Shown here piece by piece: positions 34,878 to 44,055 of a stretch of 64,000 nt of DNA (position 1 is the stretch's first letter; the number at the start of each line of letters is the position of its first letter). The stretch is from JAFDVL01 sp043783625. GTDB lineage: Bacteria > Acidobacteriota > Blastocatellia > RBC074. The notes beneath the pieces were generated by a model that saw nothing but the letters and a program-made list of their open reading frames with translations, ran no database searches and was not told the DNA's origin. The position numbers were made by a program, and so were the translations under genes. Location of the stretch: contig JAYVZE010000240.1 of assembly GCA_043783625.1 (NCBI GenBank), positions 1 to 64,000 of the forward strand, written 5' to 3'.

Positions 34878-37256
34878 CTACTTCAGCTTCTCATATTCCC
34901 TCTTTGCCTCAATCAGCACGGGCAAGTCCCGATCCGCGTCTTTCCAGAGTGTGAAGAACGCCTCATAAGACTTGTGTGCATCGCCATTCATCCAGGCAGC
35001 ACGCGCCAGACCGAGTTGTCCCAGCGGATATAACATTGATAGCGGCGCTTGCCCGCGATGATCCAGAATCTTATGAAATTCAGCGGCAGCCTCGGTGCTT
35101 TGCTTGAGTTGCAAATACGCTTGCCCGCGCAAATATTGCGGCCAGAATTCAGCGGCGGCTTCGTAACGCGAGGCGGTTTGTAATTGCTCTATCGCTTGCG
35201 CGGCATCACCGCGTTGCAAACTCAGCGCCGCGCGAATCGCAGGCAGCCAGATCGAATTGACCAGTGTGTCTTCGGGATAGCGTTTGCTCAATTCGTCAAC
35301 CAGCGACCTGGCCTGATTTACCTCGCCGCACAACGCCAGCGCGAGCGCCGCGCGTGGCAATGAGGCGCGACCACGCGCGAACATCAATCCTTGCGCCGCC
35401 GCTGTTTGAGCGGCTCGGCAATCTCCGAAGACCGCACCCCGCAGCGCCTGCTCGGTCGCATATTGCGCGGCCACTTCTTTCGTGTCGCCCTGCGCGCTTA
35501 GTTCAATGGCACGACGCGCGAATTCCTGCGCCTGCCGCCATTGCCCGCCGTAAACTGCCGCGCCCGCCTGCCAGTCGAACGCCATGTACTCGTCCAGTTT
35601 CCCGCGCGTCCAATCAAGCTGCCGCTGCATCTCCGCCGCGTCGTTATCAATAAAAGCCATCTCGTACAGGAGGGCGTGGAAAAATGTGTTATCGAGCTTT
35701 TGCTGAAACGCTTGCGCGAGAAGTTCTCTGGCTTCGTCGAAATGATTCAAGCGGACGAGCGCCCGGACCAGGAAACTGTACGAGGGGGCAAAATGGGGGT
35801 TAACGCGAATCGCCTCGCGGCCTGCGGCAACGGCCTGCTCATATTGCCCAAGCAAGATGCACGTCCCGGCAAAATCAGCCGACCCCGCTGCCTCGCGTGG
35901 GTACATTTGCTTGAGCAACGCCAGCACTTCGAGCCGCTTATTGAGGTCTCCGGTGGCAAAGCCGTGATAGAAATTGGTAATGCGCAGCTTCTCATATTCG
36001 CCCACCCGATCCCGCAGCGCATATCCTTTTTCGGCATACTCAGCCGCCAGCTCCGGTCGGCTCGTAAAATAGTAAATGGTGGACAGGACGCTCCAAGCCT
36101 GGGCAAAATTGGGATCAAGCTCGACCGCGCGTTTATAAAAGGGGATCGCCTCCATCACTCTGCCGCCATAGGAATGCTCAATGCCCAGTGACCAGGCCTT
36201 GAACGCTTCAAGCTTGGAAGTCGTAGCCTGTTCCAGCGGCTTATCGAAGCGTTGAATCAAGCTGAGCGATTCGCCCAACTTTTCGCGTAACTGCCTTGCC
36301 GTCTGCGAGAGCGCTTGCAGCACCTGCTCGCGGCTCTCCGCTTCCACTTGTTGATGGGCCAGTGACTCGCCGCTCTGCCCGTTAATCGCTTCAATCGTAA
36401 TCACGTAATGGCTGCCGAGCGGAGCAATCACTCCGGCGATCAAGGCCTTGAGGTTTTGACGTTCGCAAATTTCCCGCGCCAGCGCTGCCGTGACGCGCGT
36501 GTCGGGCGGGCGATTCATTTCCCGCAACGTCTGCTGCACCCGCGCTTCGGGAAAGAGGTTCAGAAACGGCGACTGTCGCAATTGAATCGCCAGCCCCTGC
36601 TTGAGCATTCCATCAAAGATCGCGTCGCCCGTCTGATTCTCGAAGTCGGCCAGCAGGATTGTGTCTTTCTCTGTCAGCGCGGGCTGGCGTTTCGCGTAAA
36701 ACCAACCGGCACTGGCAGCAAGAATAAAGATAGCGAGTATTCCCAGCAGAAGCTGCGGGCGCGTGTGCTGGCTAAATAGTAAGGCAAGTGGTGTGCGCTT
36801 CACGGTGAGAAGTGAGGCCAATGGTGTCTCTGCGCCCGGCGCTGTTTCGATCAACTCAGGCGGGGTATTGACAATTATTGGCGCGATATTTTCTGTCTCT
36901 GGATGTGGTGCCCCTTCCGCCGTTTGCAACTCTGCGATGAACCGATAACCGCGTTTGGGAACCGTCTCGACATAACGCGGCGCAGTGGCATCATCGCCCA
37001 GCGCCCGACGAATTTCTTTGACCGCCCGTGTCAGTGCATCATCGGTCACAAACAGTTCTTGCCAAATATTTTCAAACAGCTCCTGCTTTTCGACCACGCG
37101 CCCACGCTGCTCAATCAGGTACCGCAAGACATCGAACGCCCGTGGCGCGAGGGATTGCGCCACGCCCTGTTTCTGAACGCGAAAGTTACGGCAATCCACT
37201 ACCACATCATCAAAGAGATAGGATTCGCCCGGAGCTTTTTCGTTATTTTTCAGCAT
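34878..37256 (-). CDS. Winged-helix transmembrane regulator with TPR repeats (CadC-like)
   Basis: A 792-residue protein. Residues about 12-110 are an OmpR/CadC-type winged helix (LAPRAFDVLRYLIEQRGRVV, ALTRAVKEIRRALGDD, VETVPKRGYRFIAEL). One membrane helix lies at about 170-190 (LLLGILAIFILAASAGWFY). The extracytoplasmic part begins with a periplasmic FlgO/TolB-like segment (LLADFENQTGDAIFDGML) and continues as TPR repeats to the C terminus (for example AIPFYKRAVELDPNFAQAW). This architecture is very common in acidobacteria and is thought to sense envelope signals and bind DNA directly from the membrane. The targets are unknown. Confidence 0.88.
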   Translation of the reverse strand: MLKNNEKAPGESYLFDDVVVDCRNFRVQKQGVAQSLAPRAFDVLRYLIEQRGRVVEKQELFENIWQELFVTDDALTRAVKEIRRALGDDATAPRYVETVPKRGYRFIAELQTAEGAPHPETENIAPIIVNTPPELIETAPGAETPLASLLTVKRTPLALLFSQHTRPQLLLGILAIFILAASAGWFYAKRQPALTEKDTILLADFENQTGDAIFDGMLKQGLAIQLRQSPFLNLFPEARVQQTLREMNRPPDTRVTAALAREICERQNLKALIAGVIAPLGSHYVITIEAINGQSGESLAHQQVEAESREQVLQALSQTARQLREKLGESLSLIQRFDKPLEQATTSKLEAFKAWSLGIEHSYGGRVMEAIPFYKRAVELDPNFAQAWSVLSTIYYFTSRPELAAEYAEKGYALRDRVGEYEKLRITNFYHGFATGDLNKRLEVLALLKQMYPREAAGSADFAGTCILLGQYEQAVAAGREAIRVNPHFAPSYSFLVRALVRLNHFDEARELLAQAFQQKLDNTFFHALLYEMAFIDNDAAEMQRQLDWTRGKLDEYMAFDWQAGAAVYGGQWRQAQEFARRAIELSAQGDTKEVAAQYATEQALRGAVFGDCRAAQTAAAQGLMFARGRASLPRAALALALCGEVNQARSLVDELSKRYPEDTLVNSIWLPAIRAALSLQRGDAAQAIEQLQTASRYEAAAEFWPQYLRGQAYLQLKQSTEAAAEFHKILDHRGQAPLSMLYPLGQLGLARAAWMNGDAHKSYEAFFTLWKDADRDLPVLIEAKREYEKLK

Positions 37257-37551
37257 ACAGGGTTCAAGAAAAAATATTTTTCCACTGATTGCTCATTCTT
37301 TCTCTTACGTGACTTCGTGAATGAGAAATTCCGCTTCTTAATTAATCTCTCTGGTCTAATGATAACAACAATTTATCCTGCATTCCTAAAAGAAACAGAC
37401 TTTGGTCAGGCTTTGGTCAGGACTCAAAAAGGTAACCTTGATTATAGTCCACGCCTGTTGACACGCAAAGCTCAGCTTAGCGATGCGTGAAGCGCGGGCG
37501 AACTTGAATCTGCCCGTAATGTTCCATAACCAATAACCGCAGGAGAAGTAT

Positions 37552-38133
37552 ATGACCGCAAGAAAAATTGCTTTGTTTCTGACTATCACCTTACTCATTA
37601 CCCTTTCCGCCACCTTCCTGTCCGCCCAATCACCTGCCACAGAAGAGGATACCGTGCAAGTGGAATCTTCCCACGAGCGATGTGACTGGCGCTGTCAACT
37701 CCGGGAAAAACAGGCACAACAATTGGAAGGCTCCTGGGATGTGACAGTCACTCCAGCCGTCCCGCCCGGCGTGCCACAACCGCCCTCCTTCATCGCACAC
37801 GCCACTTTCGCTCGCGGTGGCGCGGCCTTCGGCTCAGATCGCACGCGCCCGACCAGCAAACAACATGGTGCCTGGACGCATATCAGAGGCAATCAATTTG
37901 TCTGGACGACTACGGAAGACCTTTTTGATTCGATGGGGAATTTTTCCGGCACTATCAAAATACGCGTCAAAGTCACGATCACCGACAATGATGCGTTTGT
38001 CGGCGTTTCCAATGGCGAGCAACGCGATGCCAATGGCAATCTAATTTTCAATCGCTGCGGAACGGTGCGTGGAACACGCATTAAGATCGAGCCGCTGGCG
38101 GAACAATGTCAGAACATTACGCCGCCTCGCTAA
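37552..38133 (+). CDS. Secreted protein of unknown function
   Basis: A 193-residue exported protein with a clear signal peptide (KIALFLTITLLITLSATFLSA). The mature part begins with a charged cysteine-bearing stretch (SSHERCDWRCQLREKQAQQ) and a lipocalin-like or beta-sandwich region (LEGSWDVTVTPAVPPG, FIAHATFARGGA, GAWTHIRGNQFVWTTTE, ITDNDAFVGVSNGE). The pattern resembles secreted proteins with a repeated G-x-W-x-V-T-V-TP motif seen next to TPR regulators in acidobacteria. ATG at 37552 follows GCAGGAGAAG. It is divergent from the regulator above, which may control it. Confidence 0.75.
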   Translation: MTARKIALFLTITLLITLSATFLSAQSPATEEDTVQVESSHERCDWRCQLREKQAQQLEGSWDVTVTPAVPPGVPQPPSFIAHATFARGGAAFGSDRTRPTSKQHGAWTHIRGNQFVWTTTEDLFDSMGNFSGTIKIRVKVTITDNDAFVGVSNGEQRDANGNLIFNRCGTVRGTRIKIEPLAEQCQNITPPR

Positions 38134-38366
38134 ATTGAAACAACTGTCCTCAGCACCTGGAGTGAGAATAGCGCAAGCATTTTCACTCCAGATCGAAACA
38201 CACCACACCTTCATGCCTGTAAACATTCGCATAGGTTGCCAACCACGCTCAAGTTCAAAAAAGAAAGCGGCGAGTACTCACGTGTCAAGTTTTGCGAATG
38301 CGTATGATGCGCTACACTGCTGCTTTTACAATCAAATTGCGGACACTTGTTTATGGGGAAAAAGCT

Positions 38367-39284
38367 ATGCGACGAAATTTACCATTTCTTTTTATGTTGG
38401 TTTTATGCCTCGGCGCAAGCCCGGTCAAAGCGGATGATGTTCCGATTGCCTATCACGCGATTGAAGACGTAGTGTATGGACAAAAAGACGGCATGGGATT
38501 ATCGCTGGATGTCTTGACGCCGGAAAAAAATGCGAAAGGAATTGGCATCGTGCTGGTTTCCAGCGGCAGTTGGAAATCCGGCAAATCGAACGTTATTGAA
38601 GATGAAACACGCAAACGCAAAGATCATTGGGTGCAGGGTTTGCTCAAAGGCGGCTATACGTTATTCGTCGTACGGCATGGGAGTTCGCCGCGTTTCTTTG
38701 TGCCGGAGATGATCGAAGACGTACGCCGCGCCGTCCGCTTTGTGCGAATGAATGCGCAGAAGTACAACGTTGATCCCGCACATCTCGGCATCACGAGCGG
38801 TTCTTCCGGTGCGCATTTGTCGTTGATGGTGGCACTCACTGCCGACGACGGAAAGCCTGACGCCAAAGACCCTCTCGACAGAATCAGCCGCCGCCTGCAA
38901 GCGATTGTCGCGTGGTTTCCACCAACGGACATGATTAATTGGGGTGCGCCGAATGGCTACAAATTGATCGAAGGTATACGCCCGGGATTCTTCCAACAGG
39001 TCTTGGGCAAAGTCACCGATCTCGAACCGCAACTGAAAGGTATTTCGCCGATTTATCAACTCACCAAAGACGCGCCGCCGCTGTTTTTAATTCACGGCGA
39101 CGCTGATAAAACCGTCCCTGTCCAGCAATCAAAAATTCTCAAAGCAAAATACGAAGAGGTTGGAGTGCCGGTTGATTTAGTCATCAAAGAAGGCGGTGGA
39201 CACACGTACTGGCCCGGCATCGCAGATAATTATCCCGCCGTCTGGAGCTGGTTTGATCGGTATCTGAAACCTGTAAAGAAATAG
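38367..39284 (+). CDS. Secreted alpha/beta hydrolase (esterase/acetylxylan-esterase-like)
   Basis: A 305-residue protein with a signal peptide (NLPFLFMLVLCLGASPVKA). The catalytic serine is in GITSGSSGAHL (G-x-S-x-G), the aspartate in LIHGDADKTVPV and the histidine in KEGGGHTYWPG. The order is standard for the BD-FAE/prolyl-oligopeptidase-like esterase group. It likely cleaves acyl esters outside the cytoplasm. A longer upstream frame exists, but the ATG at 38367 has GGGGA before it and begins a proper signal peptide. A second hydrolase with the same catalytic module is at 48389-50053. Confidence 0.88.
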   Translation: MRRNLPFLFMLVLCLGASPVKADDVPIAYHAIEDVVYGQKDGMGLSLDVLTPEKNAKGIGIVLVSSGSWKSGKSNVIEDETRKRKDHWVQGLLKGGYTLFVVRHGSSPRFFVPEMIEDVRRAVRFVRMNAQKYNVDPAHLGITSGSSGAHLSLMVALTADDGKPDAKDPLDRISRRLQAIVAWFPPTDMINWGAPNGYKLIEGIRPGFFQQVLGKVTDLEPQLKGISPIYQLTKDAPPLFLIHGDADKTVPVQQSKILKAKYEEVGVPVDLVIKEGGGHTYWPGIADNYPAVWSWFDRYLKPVKK

Positions 39285-39287
39285 GCT

Positions 39288-39358
39288 TTGAGTACAAACT
39301 TTAGTTTGCCAAACGCCGCGCTTCGCTGACGTTACCACGCTGAAGCGTGAACTTTGAA
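39288..39358. repeat. Composite inverted repeat, same modules as 18192-18265
   Basis: It contains AAACTTTAGTTT, a central CGCCGCGCTTCGCTGACG element and CACGCTGAAGCGTG, the three modules of the 18192-18265 repeat in the opposite order. It lies between the convergent ends of the esterase and hydantoinase B genes and may act as a terminator. Confidence 0.75.
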
Positions 39359-39360
39359 CT

Positions 39361-40908
39361 TTAACCAATCGCGCCACCGCCGGGAGTCCGAATTAAAATT
39401 CGATCTCCGGCTTTGGCTTCGAGACTGCATTTACTTTTAAGTTTGATTCGTTTCTGGTTGGATAAAAATTCCGCTTCGCCTAACGCTCCGGGCTGACCAT
39501 TACTCAAACCGTACGGAGCAATTTTCCTTCGATCTGACAACAGCGTTACTTGTGCGTCGTCAAGAATTTCGATTTCGCGGATGATGCCGTCGCCGCCGTT
39601 GAACTTCCCTTGACCGCCCGATCCGCGCCGAATCGCGTACTGCCGCACACGCAATGGATACGCATATTCCAACGCCTCCACTGGAGTATTCAGCGAATTT
39701 GTCATGTGCGTATGTACCGCGCTCATGCCGTCCGAATCCGGTCTTGCGCCCATTCCTCCCGCGATGGTTTCGTAGTACGCAAATTCACGGTTCCGTTTGG
39801 AATCCCAGCCACCTATCGTTAAATTATTCATCGTTCCCTGCGAAGCCGCCGGGATTAAATCAGGAATTGCTTGCGATAAAGCTTTGAGCAAAACGTCTAC
39901 GATGCGCTGCGAAGTCTCAACATTTCCTCCCGCGACTGGAGCAGGCATCCGCGCATTGACAATCGTGCCAGCCGGAGCGATGACTGTAATCGGATTCAAA
40001 ATTCCGGCACTCGCAGGCACGGAAGATTTTATCAAACAGCGAAAGACGTAATATACTGCGGAGACCGTAATTGCTTCGACAGCATTGATTGCGCCGCGCA
40101 CTTGCGGCGAGGAGCCAGTAAAATCAATACTCGCCTGATCGCCTTTGATAATGATCGCAACCTGAATTGGAATTGGATTTTCAGTCTCGCCATCATCATC
40201 CAGATAATCCAGCGCAGTATATTTCCCGTCAGGAATCGCTTTAATCGTCGCTCGCATCATCTGTTCGGTGTACGCAATCAGATGTCCGGCGTATTCGTCG
40301 CACTCCGCAAAACCGTAGCGATTCACTGTCTCGATTAATCGTTCGGCGCCAATTTTCAAGGCTCCGATTTGCGCAAATAAATCTCCCTGCCGTTCTTCGC
40401 TGACACGAACATTGGCGAGAAATAAGTTCATGAAGCTCTGATTAATTTTCCCTGCATTCACCAAATGCGTCGGAGGAATGCGAAAACCTTCCTGATAAAT
40501 TTCCGTCGCGTTCCCCATCGAACCCGGTGTAGAGCCTCCGATGTCGGCGTGGTGCGCACGGTTGGCAACATAAAAAGCCAACTTGTTTTTGACGTGCACC
40601 GGAGCAACTAATGTCACATCAGGAAGATGCGTCCCACCCGCATAAGGATCATTCAAAATCACGACATCGCCTTTATTCATCGAGCTTTGCTCAATCGCGC
40701 ACTTGACCGACATCGGCATTGACCCAAGATGAACCGGCATGTGATCGCCCTGCGCGATGATGCGTCCGTAACGATCAAATACCGCGCAGGAGTAATCACG
40801 CCGCTCTTTGATGTTCGGAGAAAAAGCCGTACGGCGCAGCGTCGCACCCATCTCTTCGGCGACGGAGGTATAAATTGATTTGAAAATTTCGAGGGTGATT
40901 GAATCCAT
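39361..40908 (-). CDS. hyuB: Hydantoinase B / oxoprolinase-type subunit
   Basis: A 515-residue protein of the hydantoinase B/acetone carboxylase alpha family. Family marks are LRRTAFSPNIKERRDYSCA, IIAQGDHMPVHLGSMP, VILNDPYAGGTHLPDVTL, VANRAHHADIGGSTPGSM and the C-terminal IRTPGGGAIG. It normally pairs with a hyuA subunit for ATP-dependent ring opening of 5-oxoproline or hydantoins. No hyuA is found upstream within the following 240 bases, so the partner is encoded elsewhere. The gene ends three bases before the IR region. Confidence 0.92.
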   Translation of the reverse strand: MDSITLEIFKSIYTSVAEEMGATLRRTAFSPNIKERRDYSCAVFDRYGRIIAQGDHMPVHLGSMPMSVKCAIEQSSMNKGDVVILNDPYAGGTHLPDVTLVAPVHVKNKLAFYVANRAHHADIGGSTPGSMGNATEIYQEGFRIPPTHLVNAGKINQSFMNLFLANVRVSEERQGDLFAQIGALKIGAERLIETVNRYGFAECDEYAGHLIAYTEQMMRATIKAIPDGKYTALDYLDDDGETENPIPIQVAIIIKGDQASIDFTGSSPQVRGAINAVEAITVSAVYYVFRCLIKSSVPASAGILNPITVIAPAGTIVNARMPAPVAGGNVETSQRIVDVLLKALSQAIPDLIPAASQGTMNNLTIGGWDSKRNREFAYYETIAGGMGARPDSDGMSAVHTHMTNSLNTPVEALEYAYPLRVRQYAIRRGSGGQGKFNGGDGIIREIEILDDAQVTLLSDRRKIAPYGLSNGQPGALGEAEFLSNQKRIKLKSKCSLEAKAGDRILIRTPGGGAIG

Positions 40909-41145
40909 CTAAATGATAAAGGGGCTGATCTATTTCTTTGACACCCTAACCGTGATTCGCGTCCCACAAATACAAGCTTTCTCACTGCGCTTATCTGATT
41001 CAACCGTAATAATAGCTCGATAATTCATAAAACAGTTTTACCCCTTCCGTGCCTACTTCATCCTTCCGCTTCCGCTTAGTATTTTGAAGTGATTATTTAT
41101 TGCGTAATTTAATACGATCCCTATCTTCAAAACTGCGTGATAATA

Positions 41146-42093
41146 TTAAAGAGCAACCTTAGCTCCATTTAATATATCCTCATAAACCGAAATAATATTG
41201 GAATGACCATTACTGAATCTGAAGGCAGAAGCCGCTACATATTCAGATTCGATTTCAAATGAAACCCATCTTCTTTTGAGTTCTTCACATACTTCACCGG
41301 TAGTATTACTGCCTGCAAAAAAATCAACCACTAAATCATTTTCGTCGGTGAGATAATTAATAAAAAACTCAGGCAATTTTCTTGGAAACCTAGCAGGATG
41401 TGTCTTTATCCCTAAAGACTTGCAATTAGACATATATTTTGAGTTGGATTCGGAATTAGAGAAAGATAGCAAGTTTGATGGTATTGCCCCTCCGTTATCA
41501 GTTCCAAAACTCACCCCAATATCATGTCCTGACGGTCTTTTTTTAGGGGTATAAAATTTTTCAGGATTTTCAAGTAACTTTTTCATCCTATCACTATAGG
41601 GTGCAAGCACTTTTTTTATATCTGCTTTTGGAAATTGAGATTTTGAAAACCACCAAACTGTATTTACAGAATCTTTAGCTCTAATTTTTCTTTTATTTAC
41701 CCACTCAATCGGGCTTGGCAATTTTGCTGGGTTATGCCAAAAAAATTCTTCCGCTAAGTTATAACCAAGTACATCGCAAAAATGAATTAAGACTCTATAA
41801 TTATACAGGCTTCTAACAGGATAGCCTTTTTCATAAGCACCACCTAAATCAATAACTAAACTCCCATCATCAGCTAGTTTAGTTTTAATTAATTTTGCGA
41901 ATTTAGCTAACCATTCAACATAATCTCCTTGCTCTTCGTTACCGTATTCTTTTTTCCTAAGTAAGGCAAATGGTGGGCTTGTGAATGCTAAATTAACACT
42001 TCCATCCTCTAATTTGGGGATTAAATTCAAGGCGTCTCCTATATAAGCGCGACCAAAATTAGTTGAATATGCGTATTTTTCTTCCTCTATCAT
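41146..42093 (-). CDS. PvuII-like DNA (cytosine-N4) methyltransferase
   Basis: A 315-residue beta-class methyltransferase very similar by eye to M.PvuII. The catalytic motif TSPPF is at residues 38-42, the SPPF form typical of cytosine-N4 enzymes, followed by RKKEYGN. The block SPIEWVNKRKIRAKDSVNTVWW and the YSDRMKKLLENPEKFYTPK/RPSGHDIG run, as two pieces, match M.PvuII closely. The AdoMet-binding motif (VDFFAGSNTTG) lies near the C terminus. It would protect CAGCTG sites from the partner nuclease. It is divergent from the nuclease gene with 124 bases between. AT-rich codon use differs from flanking genes, which points to horizontal gain. Confidence 0.93.
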   Translation of the reverse strand: MIEEEKYAYSTNFGRAYIGDALNLIPKLEDGSVNLAFTSPPFALLRKKEYGNEEQGDYVEWLAKFAKLIKTKLADDGSLVIDLGGAYEKGYPVRSLYNYRVLIHFCDVLGYNLAEEFFWHNPAKLPSPIEWVNKRKIRAKDSVNTVWWFSKSQFPKADIKKVLAPYSDRMKKLLENPEKFYTPKKRPSGHDIGVSFGTDNGGAIPSNLLSFSNSESNSKYMSNCKSLGIKTHPARFPRKLPEFFINYLTDENDLVVDFFAGSNTTGEVCEELKRRWVSFEIESEYVAASAFRFSNGHSNIISVYEDILNGAKVAL

Positions 42094-42108
42094 ACGTTAA
42101 GTACTATA

Positions 42109-42163
42109 CCGAATATATTCATCATTATCAATATCCGTCTTTCAAAATTCCGAATATATTCGG
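42109..42163. promoter_or_regulatory. Two candidate controller-protein operators in the PvuII-like divergent promoter region
   Basis: A perfect 14-base palindrome CCGAATATATTCGG is at 42150-42163. A second copy of its first 12 bases (CCGAATATATTC, containing the 10-base palindrome GAATATATTC) is at 42109-42120. The two are 41 bases apart, about four helical turns. They lie between the methyltransferase and the controller-nuclease starts, where C-boxes are expected. A TTTACA hexamer at 42172-42177 could be a -35 for the nuclease gene, but no good -10 follows. Confidence 0.6.
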
Positions 42164-42217
42164 TGGTCAAGTTTACAGTTTTTGTAGAACATTTCAAATG
42201 TATTTACAAAAAATATT

Positions 42218-42967
42218 ATGGATAACGAATCACAACTTCTAGCCAGTTTATTAGCGATAGTAGCACGGAATATTGTATATTATCGTAAGCAGATGGGAAT
42301 GACTCAGGAAGATTTAGCTTTTCAAGCCGATATTGATAGAACTTATATTGGTTATATCGAAAACGCTAAACACAATATTACACTTGGGGTTCTTCAGAAA
42401 ATAGCCATTGCGTTAAATACTCCGCTATTGTCATTATTAGAGGTTTCGGAAATTCACACACCCATTCAAAAATTAAATTTTCTTTTTCCATTTATTCGGC
42501 ACTATCAAAGATTAGCCGAAGAAACAAACAAGATAAATGATGTATTTCAGGACAATGGAGGTAAATTATTGCAGGTATTATTAATAACTGGGCTCGTTGA
42601 CATACCTGGAAGAGAAGGCAATGATGCAATTGATAAGGATGGTAATGAGTACGAGTTAAAATCTGTAAATGTTTTGCTAACAAAGAGCTTCTCTACTCAT
42701 CATCACATGAATCCAACAATAATTTCTAAGTACAGGAAAGTTGACTGGATTTTTGCAGTATATGAAAGTATCGAGTTAAAAGAAATTTACAAACTTAACC
42801 CGTTGCAATTGGAGCCATACTACACTGCATGGGAAACGAAATGGCATCAAGACGGCGGTAAAGATATAAATAATCCAAAAATCCCCTTAAAATACGTCAG
42901 GGAAAATGGGCAAGAACTCTATCGAATGGACGATGATGGAGTATTTAGAATTTCAGAGCACCTATAG
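42218..42967 (+). CDS. Controller-restriction endonuclease fusion, PvuII-like
   Basis: A 249-residue protein. Residues 1-78 are an Xre-type helix-turn-helix (MTQEDLAFQADIDRTYIGYI) like the separate controller C.PvuII. Residues about 79-249 match R.PvuII (FQDNGGKLLQVLLITGL, THHHMNP, DINNPKIP). With a constant offset of 78, the catalytic D58, E68 and K70 of R.PvuII map to D136, E146 and K148, and the DNA-contacting histidines to H161-H163. In the PvuII system C and R are separate overlapping genes; here one open frame covers both. It should cut CAGCTG. No Shine-Dalgarno site is seen before the ATG. Composition is AT-rich, like the methyltransferase. Confidence 0.93.
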   Translation: MDNESQLLASLLAIVARNIVYYRKQMGMTQEDLAFQADIDRTYIGYIENAKHNITLGVLQKIAIALNTPLLSLLEVSEIHTPIQKLNFLFPFIRHYQRLAEETNKINDVFQDNGGKLLQVLLITGLVDIPGREGNDAIDKDGNEYELKSVNVLLTKSFSTHHHMNPTIISKYRKVDWIFAVYESIELKEIYKLNPLQLEPYYTAWETKWHQDGGKDINNPKIPLKYVRENGQELYRMDDDGVFRISEHL

Positions 42968-43091
42968 ACCCCTGAAATCAGGACACATTACCTAAAGTCC
43001 TCATTAGATTGAACTTAGTATGTGGAAGTAAGCAAGTAAGTTAGGAGCAATCTGGTGTAAAAGAGCGAGAGTGGCAGAGAGCAAAGCGCAC

Positions 43092-43943
43092 TTACTCCTC
43101 TTTCGGCAATTTCGCAAGAGCCTCTTTCGCCCACTGTTTCACCGTTGCATCTACATCATTTTCAATCGCATTTTCAATAATCGCTCGCGCTCTAATAACT
43201 TTCAGTTCGCCTAACCAATACGCAGCTTTTTTGCGCCAATTGGGATTCGCATGTGATTTCAGACAGCCCATTAATTCAAATTGTCCATTGCGGGTGGAGG
43301 GCAATAACTTCATTGTTTCCTGCGCGTATTTCTTGACGATTGCGTTGTCTGAATCCAAATAACCAAATAAAAAATTAATCGTTTTGCGCGAAAAACTGGG
43401 GTCATTGACCTGCTGCGCTTCGAGAATCGCGTGGCAACGCGCAATCATATCACCGTCCGTAGTCACCGGAATCGGGCTGCCGCCGCCGATGCTATTATTC
43501 GCTCCGGCGCGTGTCACAAAAACCGGAAACGCGAATAAGGCGGAGCCAAGCACATAGCGTACACGCCAATCGGGATCGCCGTACAATTCTTCAAGATTTC
43601 TTGATGACTCCCGATCTCCAAGCTTTCCCAGTGCTTCAACCACTGCGATGCGAACCAGCGGGTCGGTATCCGCGAGCAATGAAATTAATGGTTCTACAGC
43701 TTTTTTGCTACATGAAGCGGCAAAGGTTTCGGCGGTTTTGATTTTCTGTTCGGAAGATTGCGTAGCTAAATCTTTGCTGAGTTTTGCAATGATAGGGTTT
43801 TCGGCTTCGCTGAGAGATTCGCATTGCTCCATAACGGTTGGGACTTTCAAGGCAAATTTTTCATCTGGTTTCGTTGCAGTTTGGGCGAAGCTAAACCCGG
43901 TCATCAACAAACAAAGCATCAAAGTGTGAGGGTAATTTTTCAT
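43092..43943 (-). CDS. Secreted HEAT-repeat protein
   Basis: A 283-residue protein with a signal peptide (HTLMLCLLMTGFSFAQT). It has at least four HEAT-like helical repeats (AVEPLISLLADTDPLVRIAVVEALGKLGD, given here as one of the repeats in pieces; then SRNLEELYGDPDWRVRYV, and LGELKVIRARAIIENA with VKQWAKEALAKL). Such proteins are scaffolds; some are relatives of phycobilin lyases, but no lyase residues can be assigned. ATG at 43943 is preferred to the longer frame, which would hide the signal peptide. An inverted repeat lies directly upstream. Confidence 0.8.
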   Translation of the reverse strand: MKNYPHTLMLCLLMTGFSFAQTATKPDEKFALKVPTVMEQCESLSEAENPIIAKLSKDLATQSSEQKIKTAETFAASCSKKAVEPLISLLADTDPLVRIAVVEALGKLGDRESSRNLEELYGDPDWRVRYVLGSALFAFPVFVTRAGANNSIGGGSPIPVTTDGDMIARCHAILEAQQVNDPSFSRKTINFLFGYLDSDNAIVKKYAQETMKLLPSTRNGQFELMGCLKSHANPNWRKKAAYWLGELKVIRARAIIENAIENDVDATVKQWAKEALAKLPKEE

Positions 43944-43956
43944 AAAAACTTTCTTT

Positions 43957-44042
43957 GACAGGATTAACAAGATGAACAGGATTGAAGAAAATTAATTGCG
44001 CGGCTTCTTAATGTTTATCCTGTCAATCTTGTAAATCCTGTC
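43957..44042. repeat. Long inverted repeat with 26-base arms
   Basis: Arms at 43957-43982 and 44017-44042 are reverse complements with three mismatches and are built from a repeated GACAGGAT-like unit. It separates the HEAT protein gene from the upstream Tat/lipoprotein-type gene. Confidence 0.85.
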
Positions 44043-44055
44043 TAATTCCATCTCA

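Noticed and set aside
39177..41003. A hyuA partner next to hyuB
   Set aside because: No frame with hyuA/ROK-like ATP-binding motifs is present in the neighbouring 240 bases or beyond; only shadows of hyuB and the esterase occur.
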